This document shows, piece after piece, positions 1-12,410 of a stretch of DNA of 30,000 bases. Every line of letters starts with the position of its first letter. The stretch's first letter is position 1. Origin of the DNA: Halisarca cf. caerulea (taxonomy: Eukaryota > Porifera > Demospongiae > Chondrillida > Halisarcidae). The stretch covers positions 20,001-50,000 of the forward strand of contig CAUJGJ010000281.1 in assembly GCA_963170055.1 (NCBI GenBank), given 5' to 3'. Below the pieces are notes generated by a model. The model was not told the DNA's origin. It searched no databases and was given only the letters and a program-made list of their open reading frames with translations. Made by a program: the position numbers and the translations under genes.

Positions 1-1652
1 TTGACGCCATGGAATTGGGTAGTGAAATTCATTTTTCAATTTAGTAAGTTTACACTTTGTTGCACATTTTGAGCCTACTGATATCTCTGACTGGAATTTT
101 CAATCTTTTGTTTTTTCATAAAGGCCACACATAAGGTCCACAAAGACGATATTTTAAGTACTGGATACGCCTCTAGTCTACACATATGTAAAATATATAT
201 GCCCTTGCTTTTGTCTAAGAGTATTTCAGCTATGTGTGTTCTGTTTTGACAAAAATCAAGGGGGTTGTTTGGTGCTTCGATAACGTCCACCATTTTGTAT
301 TTACATCCAAATTGGAGATAAGATACCTGCAGTGTAGGCTTTTAATAATTTGCTTCGTTAATTTCTTCTACGTCCACGTGTTATAATATTTATGTCTGCT
401 CGAAAACTACAAAAACCTGCAAATCACAGGAACAAAGGCGAATTTTCAAAAGGCCACACTGTGAAAATTTAGCTACCATTCTTATTCATACCACCAACCT
501 TTGATGTACAAATCTTATCCCAGTGCGGCTGTTTAGAGCACTGCATTTGGACTGAAGTTGTTCTTAGGATACTTTAGAATCTACCAGTTTATTGACAGGA
601 TGAGATCTTTATGAATGTTTTGAGTGCAGAAATGTAATATTATAATGTAAAACTATTGTACAGAACCTTCGTTTTACACACACACCGAAACAGAACAGAA
701 AAAAATGGGGTTTATTTTACAGTTGAGGTTGGCGGCTGCCATTTTGTCATATGTGCAAAATGCACATAACCCACCTGCGTGAGTTCAAATGACTCCTTAG
801 GTTCAATAACTACCTGATATAGCTTCCTGGAGCCAGATAGCTCGAACCATGGCTGTTATGTCCAAAAGTTTACTTAAATTTCGTAGGCCTCCAGCCACAA
901 AACAGGGGACATAACTAGAACGCGTACGGTCGAAGGTACACAGCTCCAGGAATCTTTCCCAGTGGTTTCGACTATTGGGAATACGATGGTCCTACTTGTG
1001 ATCCTCCAAGTTGAGATTTTACTACCGCCTTTTTTAGATAAATTTTCCGTTCAAACACAACTCTTCTTGAGATATTTGTCACATGTTATATGTTATTTCA
1101 TGTGACAAATTTCTGACAAAAGCGTTGGAAAATCTTTCTCGTATACTCGCATATACGTTCCGTTTAAACAAGACGTCATCACCAAAATCAGGCTATCTGC
1201 ATGTGACAACCCCTTGTGGTTACTTCTATAATGCAATTCATTGTGTTATTTTGTGACTGGATTTGGACATAACACACCTGCAAGCCAGGAAGAGGGCATT
1301 TTGTGGTTTAACCCTCCTACCCACACCCTATCCAAGAGTGTCCTTTTAAAAGGACACTTTTCAAGAATATTTTCCAAAGGATGCAAAAGACCAACAAGGG
1401 CATTCTTTACATCGTTCGAAAGCTCTTTCCCAGCTTTATCGACGCAGAGAGTAAAACCCGCAATTAGTGCATTCTGCGTGGTAAAGCCCCCTCAGACAGC
1501 ACTTCCCTTGAATACAACGTAAATATCCGTTTATTTTTGCATTCGTTCCGTAATTTTTTGGAAAATTGCACGTTCGTTCGCACGGCTGTTCTCGAGGCTC
1601 GAGTTTGGAAACTTAGTTTTGCGCATGCGCAGTAAAAAATGTCTTACGTGAA
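1..1652. other. Non-coding, AT-rich stretch
   Basis: No exon-like reading frame with splice sites was found on either strand. It contains two copies of a short recurring motif (762-780 and 1265-1281). If exon 5 at 9758 is spliced to something further left, this is intron. Confidence 0.5.
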
Positions 1653-2146
1653 CTGTGTACAATTTTATGAAGGCTTCTTCCACTCTGTGGATGGTATATT
1701 TCAACTATTTTCTTATTTCCCATATAAGTTGGATGTTCTCATGTTTGTTGTAATTTTCAAAAAAAGGAATATCAAGAAGGATTTTTGATATTGGCGCAGG
1801 CTGCCGTCTCGAGCGAAAGTCTCTTTTCCGAACCTACTGCAGTTTTTATGAACTAAAGGTATGATTGGTAGTTTGACCCATGTGTTCCGCTTTGCAAAAT
1901 TACAAATTTCGTTTAGCTTCGCGCTTTGGGGATGGTATGAAATAGTTTTTTATTGGTATAGTTTTTTTATTGACAAGATGATTAGAGAAGTGGTCGGGTT
2001 CTGAATAGACTGGTTCAATTCATTCCAATTTATGTTTGAATTTGCAACCAAACAGTATAAGGTCGATTTTCAGAAACTTTCACCATATATACAAAAATAG
2101 TATATGTATCATACATGTTGGCCGCATGCATGCATGCATGTATTAA

Positions 2147-2213
<67 letters not shown>

Positions 2214-2530
2214 ACAATTAGGGAGAGCTACTTCATACCACCCCCAAAGCACAAGGCTAAATTTAAATGAAATCTGGAATTTTGCAAAGAGGGAACACAT
2301 GGCTCAAACTACCCAGCATACCTTGAGCTCGTAAAAACTGAAGGAGGTCCAGAGAAGAGACTTTCTCTCAAGACAACAGCCCACACCAATATTCAAAATC
2401 TTTCTCGGTATTCCTTTTTTGTAAATTATGGTACGCATGAGAGCATTCTACTTAATATTGACTATACGAAAATAGTTGAAATATAGCATATAGACTGGAA
2501 GAAGCCTTCATAAAATTGCACGCACTCCAC
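1653..2530. mobile_element. MITE-like element with about 300-bp inverted arms and a (CA)n loop
   Basis: The segment 1653-1951 matches the reverse complement of 2226-2530 along nearly its whole length, with scattered mismatches and small gaps. Shared blocks include CAATTTTATGAAGGCTTCTT, GAAAGTCTCTT and ATGTGTTCC. The centre contains a (CA)n run. No transposase-like coding is visible. Long arms, a short spacer and absence of coding fit a foldback or MITE element. Target-site duplications were not clear. Confidence 0.7.
2148..2210. repeat. (CA)n microsatellite
   Basis: About 31 uninterrupted CA units lie in the centre of the 1653-2530 inverted repeat. The poly-His-Thr and poly-Cys-Val frames over it are not genes. 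Confidence 0.97.
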
Positions 2531-3100
2531 ACAAGATGACATTCTGTAGTCTTAAACAAAATCATGCACAAAAGTTTGTGAATTTTGCTGATCCCTTGGC
2601 ATCTTCACCCTACGCTGCACCTAACATGCAGAATGTTATAATGCATATACTACGCATGCAGTCAGTCTGCTTATTGTGTGTCAATATATGATTGTATAGA
2701 GATAAAATAAGTGAAATGTGAATGAATAGCAGATTAGCATAACATTATGCTTTGAATTATTTAAGGCTCAAGCAAAAATTCATGGTAAAACTGAATACTA
2801 AAAGTATCATGTCAACTTGAATATATAGGCTATATTTCTTCCCAGCTTTGTGTTTTTCTTTCTGCCAAGGGCCAAAGTTATCGAGCTTGTAAAGATCCTA
2901 CGAGGACCGAAGTAAAAACTAAGCGATGTAAACAAATAGCTCTTGTATTGCGCTATCTGATACCGAAATCAGAGGAGCTCAGAAAACTGCAGGGTCTGCA
3001 AGAACTTGCCTTACGATTGAGTCTGTTTATATGGAGAGGTATACGTTGCTATGCGATCACGTGTGTAGCAACTCCTCAAGCGCAAACTTGCGAAAAAAAA

Positions 3101-3706
3101 CTAAATTAGTGGTCACAACGAAAAATTCATTGCCGTCGGAATCATCCGAAAATACTGTTTTAGAAGAAATTCAGTACGGCGAATCTTATGGTGGTGACCA
3201 TTTTTCGATTGGTCGAAGTATGACCAAGTTATGCATAAAAATTAATCAAAATTGTGGTGCAACGCGCGCGAGAAAACTACTTTCCACCAATGCGGACTTA
3301 GATGAAATGGATCCAAAATTGTAGCAGATACTCACCACTGTCATGATCGACTAGGAAAGCCGTATTTCGGACAGTTATCCTTGCATTTGTTGGAGGCGGG
3401 TCTCCAAAATTTCCACACTAAACGTCCTTACAAGCTCGAAACATACGCGAAACAAACCCTCACGCTGTGCAAGGATGATCCATCCCTCGGCTATCCATAG
3501 CAAAAAATTGGGGGAGATTGCTCTACTTAAACCACCTGCATTGAACCAAAATATGATTTTACGCATAACTCGGTCATACTTCAACCAATCGAAAAACGGT
3601 TACCACCATTAGATTCGCCGTACTGACTTTCATCTAAAACATTATTTTCGGATGCTTCCAACAGCAATGATATTTTTCATTGTGACCCCTAACTAAATTT
3701 CTGTGC
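3101..3706. mobile_element. MITE-like element with about 160-bp inverted arms
   Basis: The arm 3101-3260 matches the reverse complement of 3545-3706. Shared blocks include AGTACGGCGAATCT, TTTTTCGATTGGT, GAAGTATGACC and AGTTATGC. The roughly 280-bp centre has no recognisable coding. A 97-codon open frame at 3031-3324 falls mostly inside the left arm and is most likely a by-product of it. Confidence 0.65.
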
Positions 3707-4682
3707 TCGTACAGCCGTGGTTCGGTTTATCAATAGGAAAATGGTGGCTCATTAGAAATTCAGTTTTTCTAAACTTTGGACAAAAACCTGAAACTAGTAA
3801 TCAGTAGTTATTTATGATACAATTCATACAATACAAGTGACAAGTCAACCATAGAAGGCCAAGGAAGAATTTCAGAAAGATTTTGTGTCCAAAGTAGCTG
3901 TTTCGAAACTTGCGTAAAATACAATTCACGCAGTCTTCAAAATTTAGTTGCAACTCTACTTAGACATCTTTGTAAGTGCCAATCCTCCTATCAAACGATG
4001 AAGAAGAATCTGTTCTTTTACTAGATAGGAGCATAAAGCTGTGCGCTGCTTGAAACCTCTGGAAAATATTCTTCAAGTTATGCAAGGCAAAAAATTGACG
4101 ATTCTGGCCGTAAATGCGGCCATGTTTTTACATTAAACGCCCCGGGCGGTTGTTTGTTGGATTCAAAAGATGCACTTTCTATTAAGGATCAAAATGATGC
4201 CAAGCATGCCAGTATAGCGGTCTTCTTTCTTCGCAGGTAAGTTATGTCCGAATTGAGGCTGGTAAGGGGCGTTTTGCGGTTTGGCAGGTATGCGATTATA
4301 TCGTCACGCCTCGGACAATTTATCACGCTCTCGCTATGTGACCACGTCCCACACGACAATATACGCGCGAGTATACTGGCTGCCACGCTCGCGTGCTTGC
4401 CTTTTTTTTAATATGGCCGTTTCAACAAAAATCCACGTTTACAATGGGGATACCTCTTATACTGTACGATTCTCTGTACATTTGCATGGATCGTCATCCA
4501 GTTAAGGCATTGAAGTGCTGCATGGACGAAAGTATCTATTGCACCGGCGCTCTAAACTTCACGATCAACGCGTATACGTGCACCGTTCGGTGATGATGAA
4601 TACCGTGACATCATAATTAGTTCTCGTGACATCATGTGACTTTGCTCTGGAGTTGGGTCTTCTGCACTAGGTAAATTTCTTC

Positions 4683-4975
4683 GTAAAAGGCGGAGATCTA
4701 GATGGCGGTGCATAACTACAGAAATTTAAGAGATGATTTCTAAAAGGTAAAGCTAACTTTTCACCGCGTATAATTTTGATTGCTTGTTCCATTCAAGTTA
4801 TGTCTAACTATATCCTGTCTTGTCCTTGCTTGCAAACTACAAAATGCTGTACATAACAACGAAAGAACTGAATTTCAAAATTATACGCGGTGAAAATTTA
4901 GATATTGATCCTAAGGTCATTTTGAACCCATTGTAAGGTTGAAAAACCACCATCTAGGTCTCCGCCTTTTTCACT
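4683..4975. mobile_element. MITE-like element with about 100-bp inverted arms
   Basis: The left arm (4683-4785) and the reverse complement of the right arm (4874-4975) share outer blocks (AAAGGCGGAGA, CTAGATGG) and inner blocks (TTTTCACCGCGTATAATTTT). The middle of each arm is more diverged. There is no coding, and the size of about 290 bp fits a MITE. Confidence 0.6.
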
Positions 4976-7016
4976 AAAGCTGTTTTCGTATGTTGTAGCA
5001 AATGATTAATTGTGCAACTGTTGAAAACATCACACAAAAGAAAAGGTTATTTCTACATAGTAGACAAGTTAAAAATATCATTCATGGCTTCTTGTAGGCT
5101 TTTTAGGAGGTATCTGTGGAGAAAATAGGGGTGCAATTACGGTCACCGTAGTGGCGGCCATTTTGACGGCGCCATAAAATTGGACATAACATACCTGCGT
5201 TGCCTGCAAAGCGCTTTAATAGGGTAATGCATAAAATTATCACCAGAATAGGGTGGGGGGTAGGAGGGTTAAAGAAATGCAATGAAAAAGTATCAGCGAG
5301 TTTTGTGTGGTTTGGTCATGTGCAGACTGCGTGAGCTTAACCTAGATAATTTGGCATATTCTCAATTTCTTGTCTTCTCTAACATTTCAAAACCTGTATA
5401 TTGCAGGAATAAACAAGAATTTGAAAGCCCAAGCAATAAAATATTAGCTACCGTTTGAGACCATTCGAAGTAAGATAAATATATGCAACATCGTAAACAA
5501 AGTCATCTGACAATCGAATGAAAAAGAATCTAAGGTTAGTTTTCTTGATAGGCAATTTTTTGAAAAGGGGGAATCGAAATGCTTAGTGGAGACACTGAAA
5601 CTTTACAAGATCATTGACAAAGGATGAATGCAACTTATCACCACATTGCCTCAAGAAAGCTTGCTCCAGTTGTTTTATGTGCATGCATTTGTGAACTTTT
5701 GTCTTTGGAAAACTGCCACAAACTATATATCTCAGGGAAGAAATGCGGTGAAAAGTTGAATATTGCTCTGGGAATCCCCAGAAGTAAGTAACGTACTACT
5801 ACTTGAGTATTACGCCATTTAGACCAAAGATTATTTTACATGCTTTACTTTGACTCCCAATATTTTGATTTTGGATAAGTTATAAGCAAAAAAGGTAGAC
5901 AAATGTTCGATTGAAAGGTTCGTACAACATACTACACCTTCATTTAGTTGATCCTCTGATACGAAGGGAAAAATTCAGAGTGTGATTACAAGCAACTTTT
6001 GTGGCTGCCATTTTGTTTTATGTGCAAAGTGCACATAACCTACCTGCGTAAATTCTAAGAGTAAATGGCCATGCAAAGTCCTGAACTTACAATGTTATAC
6101 GGTCGGCGAAAGTTCTCAATAAATTCGTCATAATCCACAGTCCTTCATGTATTTGTAATAAAAAACGCGGGACACTATTTGACTCCTTTCAAGTGAAGGA
6201 TATTTTAGCATCATGTGATGCTTGTATTTGCCTGAGAGAATGGATTCAAGAGCCAATACCCCAAAAGCCACTAGAGTGGTTCATGACTGATAACAGGTAT
6301 GTGAAAAACTTTAACACGAACAACTAAGGGTTAAGCAATAACAGGCTAAGCAGTTCTATAATGAAAATAGCACTTTTACGGGGCTAAATTGTTAAAAAAC
6401 ACAATATATTTGTTTGTTACTTCTGCTCGCCTGATTAAATCACTTCAAGCTAAAAGAAAATCATTAGTAACAAGTATCCAAAGTCCAAATATCAAACTAA
6501 AAGGAAAGTTCTAGGACGCTTTCATTTCTGGATAAGTGAGCAATCTATTGAAAAATGGCCATTTTTAGTGATGAAATATGACTTCCAATGACGCATGTAT
6601 TATCTCCCGCCTGTGCGAGGACAGTATTAAAAGAACTTCTGTTTCCTAGAGCCAGCTGTCGATTTACATAGAGAAATAATCAATTTCGGTGTATGTTGGT
6701 TTTTTCTAGCTGTTTTTGTTGTTGTAAACTAGGTATTTTGTGGTTATTTATATACATACGTGCAAAAAACATCATGTCATTACAACTTTCTAATGACTTG
6801 TGACATTTTTTTCATGTTTTATCTGATGTAGTTCACTAATTCTGGGACGTGCACGCACCAATTCCTGAATTGCTGTGTGTGGATATAAACACCCTGTGAT
6901 ATCATGACGTCACTGACCGAAGGTAACAATTGGTGAAATCAATACATCTAACACAAACGAATAACCATAAGAATGTCCTAAAAAGACTTTTTGCACAGTA
7001 TATATTCGATCAAACA
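4976..7016. other. Non-coding stretch with recurring motif copies
   Basis: No gene was recognised. The motif copies at 5182-5200 and 6031-6049 are preceded by GGC(T/G)GCCATTTTG-like sequence, as is the copy at 762-780. The remainder is AT-rich without clear structure. Confidence 0.5.
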
Positions 7017-7125
7017 TTCTTCTGTTTGAGAGCGAGAAGGCCTATAATATTGTATGCAACTTCATAAAACATACAAGTGACTAATGCGTGCATATCAGTA
7101 AAATGTGTGATTAGTAAATGAAATT
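7017..7125 (+). repeat. Dispersed repeat fragment, paired with 9318-9415
   Basis: The block starting TTCTGTTTGAGAGCGAGAAG recurs at about 9320 with similar downstream sequence (AGAAGGCCTATA, TTCATAAA, CATCAGTAAAA). It sits immediately left of the larger repeat block at 7196, so it may be one end of the same family. Function is unknown. Confidence 0.5.
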
Positions 7126-7195
7126 CCATTAACACAATGCCCCCATTTCCGGGAAAGGCACATGTTATATCTACGGAGGGAACAAGCTGGAAACA

Positions 7196-7520
7196 GTTTA
7201 TTGGTGCCAACTCTGAGCCATTTGTATAACGCAACTTTCCATGTGGGTGCAAGAGAACTTTTGTTCCTGTCCTAAGTTATAAGATCTTGAATTTTGCATT
7301 TTTAGGGTCAATTTTGTGGCTCTTAGCTTTGGAGAGGAATGATCAAGGAACCCGTATGAAAAAGTAAATAAATGTCTGCTAAAGTGATTTATGTGAATAA
7401 CTGTCTCAAAAGTCCACTATTTTGCACCCAAAGTGTTTCGCTTTTTAGTAGGGTTTATAGAAACCTTATTAGCTTCTTTGCGAATAAAGCAGATCATTCA
7501 AAATGATAATCCTCGAAATG
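7196..7520 (+). repeat. Dispersed repeat family R, partial copy 1
   Basis: The block aligns with 20515-20840. Shared stretches include TTTCCATGTGGG, GCAAGAGAACTTTTG, CTTTGGAGAGGAAT, CACTTTTTAGTAGGG-like sequence and TAGCTTCTT. No terminal repeats or coding were recognised, so the element class is open. Confidence 0.6.
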
Positions 7521-7740
7521 TTTTATGCCTCTACATACACATGCTAAACGTAGACCACGAGTATTGGTGAATTGAATAGTGACTATAAAGTCACAATTTT
7601 AAAGTAAAGCCATTCAACACTATGTTACCCATGCAAAAAGGTAAAATGTACAATGTCATAGTAACAATTCAGTACACATAATGTAAACACATGTGGGACA
7701 TATCCACATTTGTTATGACACAGTACTTCTCAGTTTGCAT

Positions 7741-8500
7741 ATATAGTGATGAAATATTATATTTTGGCGCCTATAAAATATTTGTCAAGCATTTATCTCA
7801 TGATTTGTGCTGTTATATATTCAGGCATATATGAGTACCGAATCCATGTTTAGTGACGTTTTTTGTCGTCTGGATGCTCTGTCACATGCTGACATGTGAC
7901 TAAACTTCAAAGTTCTTTAAAATTTTAGTTTTGCACTAGTTGCTGCATGAATGAACAAGGCTAAGACGGTTTTACAGTACAAACTGTGAGTTATTGACAC
8001 AATCTAACTTTTCCATGTTGCGTATTTTGAATTTCCACTCCTGTCTCGAGTTATGCGCACCTGATTTTCTTGGCTGATTTCACCGATCTTGGCTTTGTAA
8101 AGGAATGACAAAATACGCAACATGGAAACTTGGTAAATACCTTGCTATATATTGTGATTTATGTAAAAATATGTCTCAGAAACCGTTCCACCATGCAGCA
8201 CCTAGAGAAATTCCTTCATGCATAGGGGTAAGGAGAACCGTCGTAGCACCTTCAACATAGATAAGAGTCGTTAAAAACTATATTCAATGAGAAGTTCACA
8301 TGTCTACTATCTGCAAGCGTCCTTCTTTAATATTCTGCAACTTGTACAAGTTGAAAACAGAAATTGTAAAAGTGACCAAAATTTTCACACCTTCGCATTA
8401 GCATGGACATGTTCCACATGCAAAGAGCACATATACATAGTACAATTTTTACTAGAATTGGTTTTTCTCAATTTCACCATGGATAATAAATCACTGTAAA
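7741..8500 (+). repeat. Dispersed repeat family R, copy 2
   Basis: The block aligns in the same order with 20262-21020: a GGCGCCTA block, ATTTATC(T/C)CATGATT, GTTTAGTGAC and TCTGTCACA, and near the right end AAATTTTCACACCT and TGGACATGT(T/C)CCACATGC. Part of the middle (8012-8128) is replaced by a short sequence with its own inverted ends. Confidence 0.6.
8012..8128. repeat. Short 117-bp hairpin-ended insert in repeat R copy 2
   Basis: It begins TTTCCATGTTGCGTATTTTG and ends with the reverse complement (CAAAATACGCAACATGGAAA), arms of about 20 nt. The corresponding position in the copy at 20.5 kb lacks these ends. It may be a small non-autonomous insertion. Confidence 0.5.
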
Positions 8501-8519
8501 GAAGCAGAACATCATCAAT

Positions 8520-9757
8520 CCGCAACAATTGGGTAAAATCGCTACTTCTTTTAACACGTAAACAAATAACTACGGTACTTCCTATAGCAATTTTAATGAT
8601 GACTGTTCATTCATTACATCTTCCTTCAGCATTCGATCAAAGTTCATTCAAGCCTTCATTCAACCTTCGTTCATTCTGATCGATCACGTGATAGCGGAAG
8701 CATCATGATGTGCATGCAGATGTTGAATTATACGGAGTGCACAGACGAACGTTATATATGGTTTATTCTAACTACATGAAACAACGAACTCTCTATATAA
8801 TCAGAATTGGCAAGTCTCAGATCGCGAATCTACTAGCGTCAGAAGGCCACCACGTTGCAAAACTTGGGATATTGTATTTCCTGTAGAAATTTAAAGATAC
8901 GGGCACCATTACCAGAAGCGGTAACTGGTAGAAAGCCCACCAAGACACGTGCTATCCTGGACTTCATTGACAGCGAGATAGCTAACTTAAAGGATGATGA
9001 AATTTTGTTTCATTCATTATGAAGAAAATAAACTCATTTCGCCAGCTTATGGAAGAATCTGACGAATTGCACACCTAGTCGAATCGATGACGTCGTTATT
9101 GAAGTTGCATAATTTAAAAAAAATCATATCATTATGACATCATGGGTTCAAGCGTTCGTTCGCTCTTTCATTCCGCATTCGTTTGCCCTTCCTTACCTGT
9201 TCGCTCATTCGTTTGTTCATAATAAATCGTTAAAATTACTATGGGAAGTATACCTTATGCATTAGAACATCTCGAAAATACTACATGTGCAGCCTATTGC
9301 AATATTTGATACAATTCTGTTCTGTTTGAGAACAAGAAGGCCTATATTTCAAGCGATTTCATAAACATTTATGGGATCATTTCATGTACATCAGTAAAAC
9401 ATGATATTTAGTTATACCTGAGTAAGGAGATTAAATTGACTATTCGAGGTGCTATTCCAAGATTATCATTCTTGCATTTATTCCCGGGCGGTTATGCGCG
9501 TGGCTTTAGCCTTTTGTTGGAGCTTGTGAATATAGTTGAACCTGAACAAATATGGTGAAGGTTCATAAGCATTTGAGCCTCCTGTTTTAGGTTGAACACA
9601 GGTTCTAACTAAAATAGGATGTCCACCTGGCTCCTTATTTGTTGTTTATGAAGAAAAGAAATGTACTGTTGCCCTAGCAACGCAGTGTATAATTACAAAA
9701 CATACACAAAATGTCATGATACGTATAATACACAATGGATACATATGTCAGTCTTAC
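8520..9757. other. Non-coding stretch with TTCATTC-type clusters
   Basis: Degenerate TTCATTC/TTCGTTC runs occur near 8610-8675 and 9150-9220. Between them an open stretch around 8890-9020 reads like a short protein fragment (see findings). No splice-flanked exon was found. The interval directly follows the exon 5 donor of the minus-strand gene. Confidence 0.45.
9318..9415 (+). repeat. Dispersed repeat fragment, paired with 7017-7125
   Basis: This is the second copy of the block at 7017-7125, in the same orientation and with several small gaps. No coding is visible in it. Confidence 0.5.
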
Positions 9758-9976
9758 TGTCATTATCTTGAATGTTCACTGTTATTCTTTGGTTTTGTGT
9801 ACTAACTAGTGCTCCTTCTCCAAGGAGTAAATCACAGACAAACTGCTCAAGTGGTTCTGCTTCGTCATCATTTATGATTGGAACAACCAATTTTTGTGTT
9901 GCGTTGCTAATATTGCTGTTAGATGGTAGATATGTGAAACTAAAGCTGGGGAACAAAAAATCTTTACCTACAGTAG
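9758..9976 (-). CDS. Exon 5 of the Calx-beta-like gene: second half of module 2
   Basis: This 219-nt exon follows intron 4 (165 nt) with its acceptor CTCCCATTGTACAG|CT and ends at GACA|GTAAGA, phase 1 at both ends. With the last base of exon 4 it begins ATVGKDF, a hallmark of Calx-beta modules. It then has VVPIINDDEAEPLEQF (strand, D-D-E-x-E loop, E-x-F) and finishes ITVNIQDND, the classical last strand. Sequons NIS and NAT are present. The good donor at its end means more exons should follow to the left, but none was found in 1-9757. If the intron were retained, the frame would stop after about 14 more codons. An alternative acceptor (CTGTAG|GT) would shorten the start by three codons. Confidence 0.85.
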
Positions 9977-10141
9977 CTGTACAATGGGAGAGGAAAGAAT
10001 TACTGATGAGTATCTATTAATAATATAGCATCTTTGTGTATGTTTGTATCATCTTACACAATGGTGCATGTACTTCATATAACATTGTACCTCGATAATA
10101 TTATATGCCATCAGACATGCATTGAAATACTATTATGGTAC

Positions 10142-10369
10142 CTGCTCTAACTTCAGAAGAGTTCGCTCCTTGACATATCACTTCAATACCAATTTCCCTT
10201 TCAAACCTCCCCGTACAATGACTTGTAATAACAATGCAGGCAACAATATTGTCGGCAGTGAAATTACAATAGCTTGGGTTGAGAGGAATATCTTCAGTCA
10301 CCTCCTGGCAGTGTGTGTCCCCAGGTGAACATGGGCTCTCAAGGATAGGATCCATGCTACAGATGATCT
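10142..10369 (-). CDS. Exon 4 of the Calx-beta-like gene: cysteine-rich first half of module 2
   Basis: This 228-nt exon lies 62 nt after exon 3, between the acceptor TTCTTTATCAG|AG and the donor GCAG|GTACCA, phase 1 at both ends. It encodes 75 whole codons with seven cysteines, far more than the neighbouring exons, which suggests disulfides. Its last part (FEREIGIEVICQGANSSEVRA) reads directly into the ATVGKDF motif of exon 5, so it supplies the first strands of the second Calx-beta module. Sequons NFT and NSS are present. The cysteine-rich N-terminal part (ICSMDPILESPCSPGDTHC) could be a small linker or separate domain; I do not recognise it. Confidence 0.75.
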
Positions 10370-10431
10370 CTGATAAAGAAATAATAATATATATCAGAGG
10401 ATATCATTCAAAATGCACATCATAAGTATAC

Positions 10432-10680
10432 CATCAGTTAGAATGTCTTCAATGGTACACTCCAGGTTAGTAGAAGAGTTTTCATAGATAAAAGCACCAA
10501 TGAAGTCCCCGGTGGCTTCCCTGAATGTAAAGTTAAGAAAAAATGTTTCCTCTCCTTCAAAAAGCTCATCTTCAATAAGAATTATGGTAAAGGGACTTGA
10601 TTGATCACTGTTTGTAGAAAAGATCACTTCGGCAGTTCCTTTGCCAGATGTAGATTCAATCAGAAAGTCATAATCTCTCT
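10432..10680 (-). CDS. Exon 3 of the Calx-beta-like gene: second half of module 1
   Basis: This 249-nt exon follows the acceptor CCATGCAG|AG and ends at GATG|GTATAC, phase 1 at both ends; its first two bases complete a Glu codon with exon 2. Its 82 codons include TIILIEDELFEGEETFF, which fits the Calx-beta core (hydrophobic strand, acidic loop, then EG-E-x-F), and end with CTIEDILTD, the usual final strand. Calx-beta domains are extracellular or cytosolic beta-sandwiches, often Ca2+-binding; with the signal peptide, an extracellular position is expected. Two N-glycosylation sequons (NFT, NSS) agree with secretion. The donor is the least canonical of the five, but the next acceptor, 62 nt away, restores the frame. 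Confidence 0.8.
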
Positions 10681-11719
10681 CTGCATGGATAATTAAGGGG
10701 TGTAATAGCATTAATTGCATTAACATCAGAAATTACCATCCAATAATGCACATAGAAGGCCCAAATGAAGCTATATTATATATATGAAGTGATGGGGCAT
10801 CCTATACTCCGACCTATGGTTGCTATATCCTTGCAAGAGACCGCATGTCAGCATTGTTTGGAAGTGTGAAAATCTCGGTCTTTTCTACCGCTTAATTCTG
10901 TTCTGCATGTACTTGTAAGCTTCAGAGCAACAGACAAGGGTTTAATATCCTTATCCTTTTGAAAGACCCCTGCACTTTAAGTACCAGAAAGGGTTCGTAT
11001 GCCCTATACTAACAAGTGAAATGCTAGCTTTGATGCATAGGAAGCATGCATTTAGAAAGTGGGGAGGCCATACCTGCAAGGGGTACTACATGTGTCGTGG
11101 CTCTTATTCGCATCATACATTATGAAAATGTATGTGTGGGTGAAATAACAGCACAATCAAAATTCCAATCATAAAACACAATAAGTACAATAATTCAAAA
11201 CCACAATTGTCTACAAAAGTATTCTTAATATGTAATAATCACTATAGAGGTCCCAAATAGTACCTACAGTAATCAGGAGTGACATTTTGTAGCTAGTGTT
11301 GATTTAGCTGCAAGAAACCCTGCAAACAGGGCTACCTTTTATAATTGAGTCAAGAACGTTTAACATTAACCAATCACAATTTCAAAGAACTGAATAGAGT
11401 AATGTCATTTTCACTGTACACCACATGATAATTAGGTCATTATGTGTGTCTCTTAAAAAGGGCGTCGATGAGATGGTGATTCAGATCATGACCTGTACGC
11501 TGATTATACAGTTTATTTTGTGAACCTAATGCACTTTCAAGCCTTATAAGATTTTAAGGCTAGGTCTTAAACCTTTACAGAATAATAAAATAGCTTTGTC
11601 AGATGTTTAGCTCTTGCATGATTAAAAGAAAAAAAACTTATGGCTAGTTTCAAGAAGTGGGGCAGCAAAAGCCTCCCTAAACGCCCCCATTCCTATACAT
11701 GTATATGTATATATTTATG

Positions 11720-11724
<5 letters not shown>
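10681..11724. other. Start of the 9.2-kb intron 2, no feature seen
   Basis: Directly upstream of exon 3 on the minus strand. Apart from the acceptor (CCATGCAG) I see no gene, repeat arm or transposon coding before the (TA)n tract at 11725. Confidence 0.5.
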
Positions 11725-12182
<458 letters not shown>

Positions 12183-12202
12183 ATATATATATATATATAT
12201 AT

Positions 12203-12315
12203 GTTATAGTTATATCCCGGTACGAGCATGATATCCAGGTTATCGCCCAAGACCGAGGCGAAGCCGAGGTCGCGGGCGATGACCTGGATATCATGCGAGT
12301 GAACCGGGTTATAAC
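12203..12315. mobile_element. 113-bp palindromic element with GTTATA..CCCGGT ends
   Basis: The element begins GTTATAGTTATATCCCGGT and ends ACCGGGTTATAAC, with an internal near-perfect palindrome whose apex is CCGAGGCGAAGCCGAGG. Its left 57 nt are the reverse complement of the cassette copy at 12126-12182 across a short (TA)n. No coding is present. It appears to be the complete form of the fragments at 11.79-12.18 kb. Confidence 0.7.
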
Positions 12316-12410
12316 TAACTTCTATCCCATGTAAATTGATTTTCAATTAGTAGACTTAATTGGCAATAATTGATCCAATTAACACCAAATTGACTATTGA
12401 TTAATACCTG

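Noticed and set aside
3031..3324. 97-codon plus-strand frame as a small gene
   Set aside because: Most of it lies in the left arm of the 3101-3706 inverted repeat, and the other arm does not keep an open equivalent.
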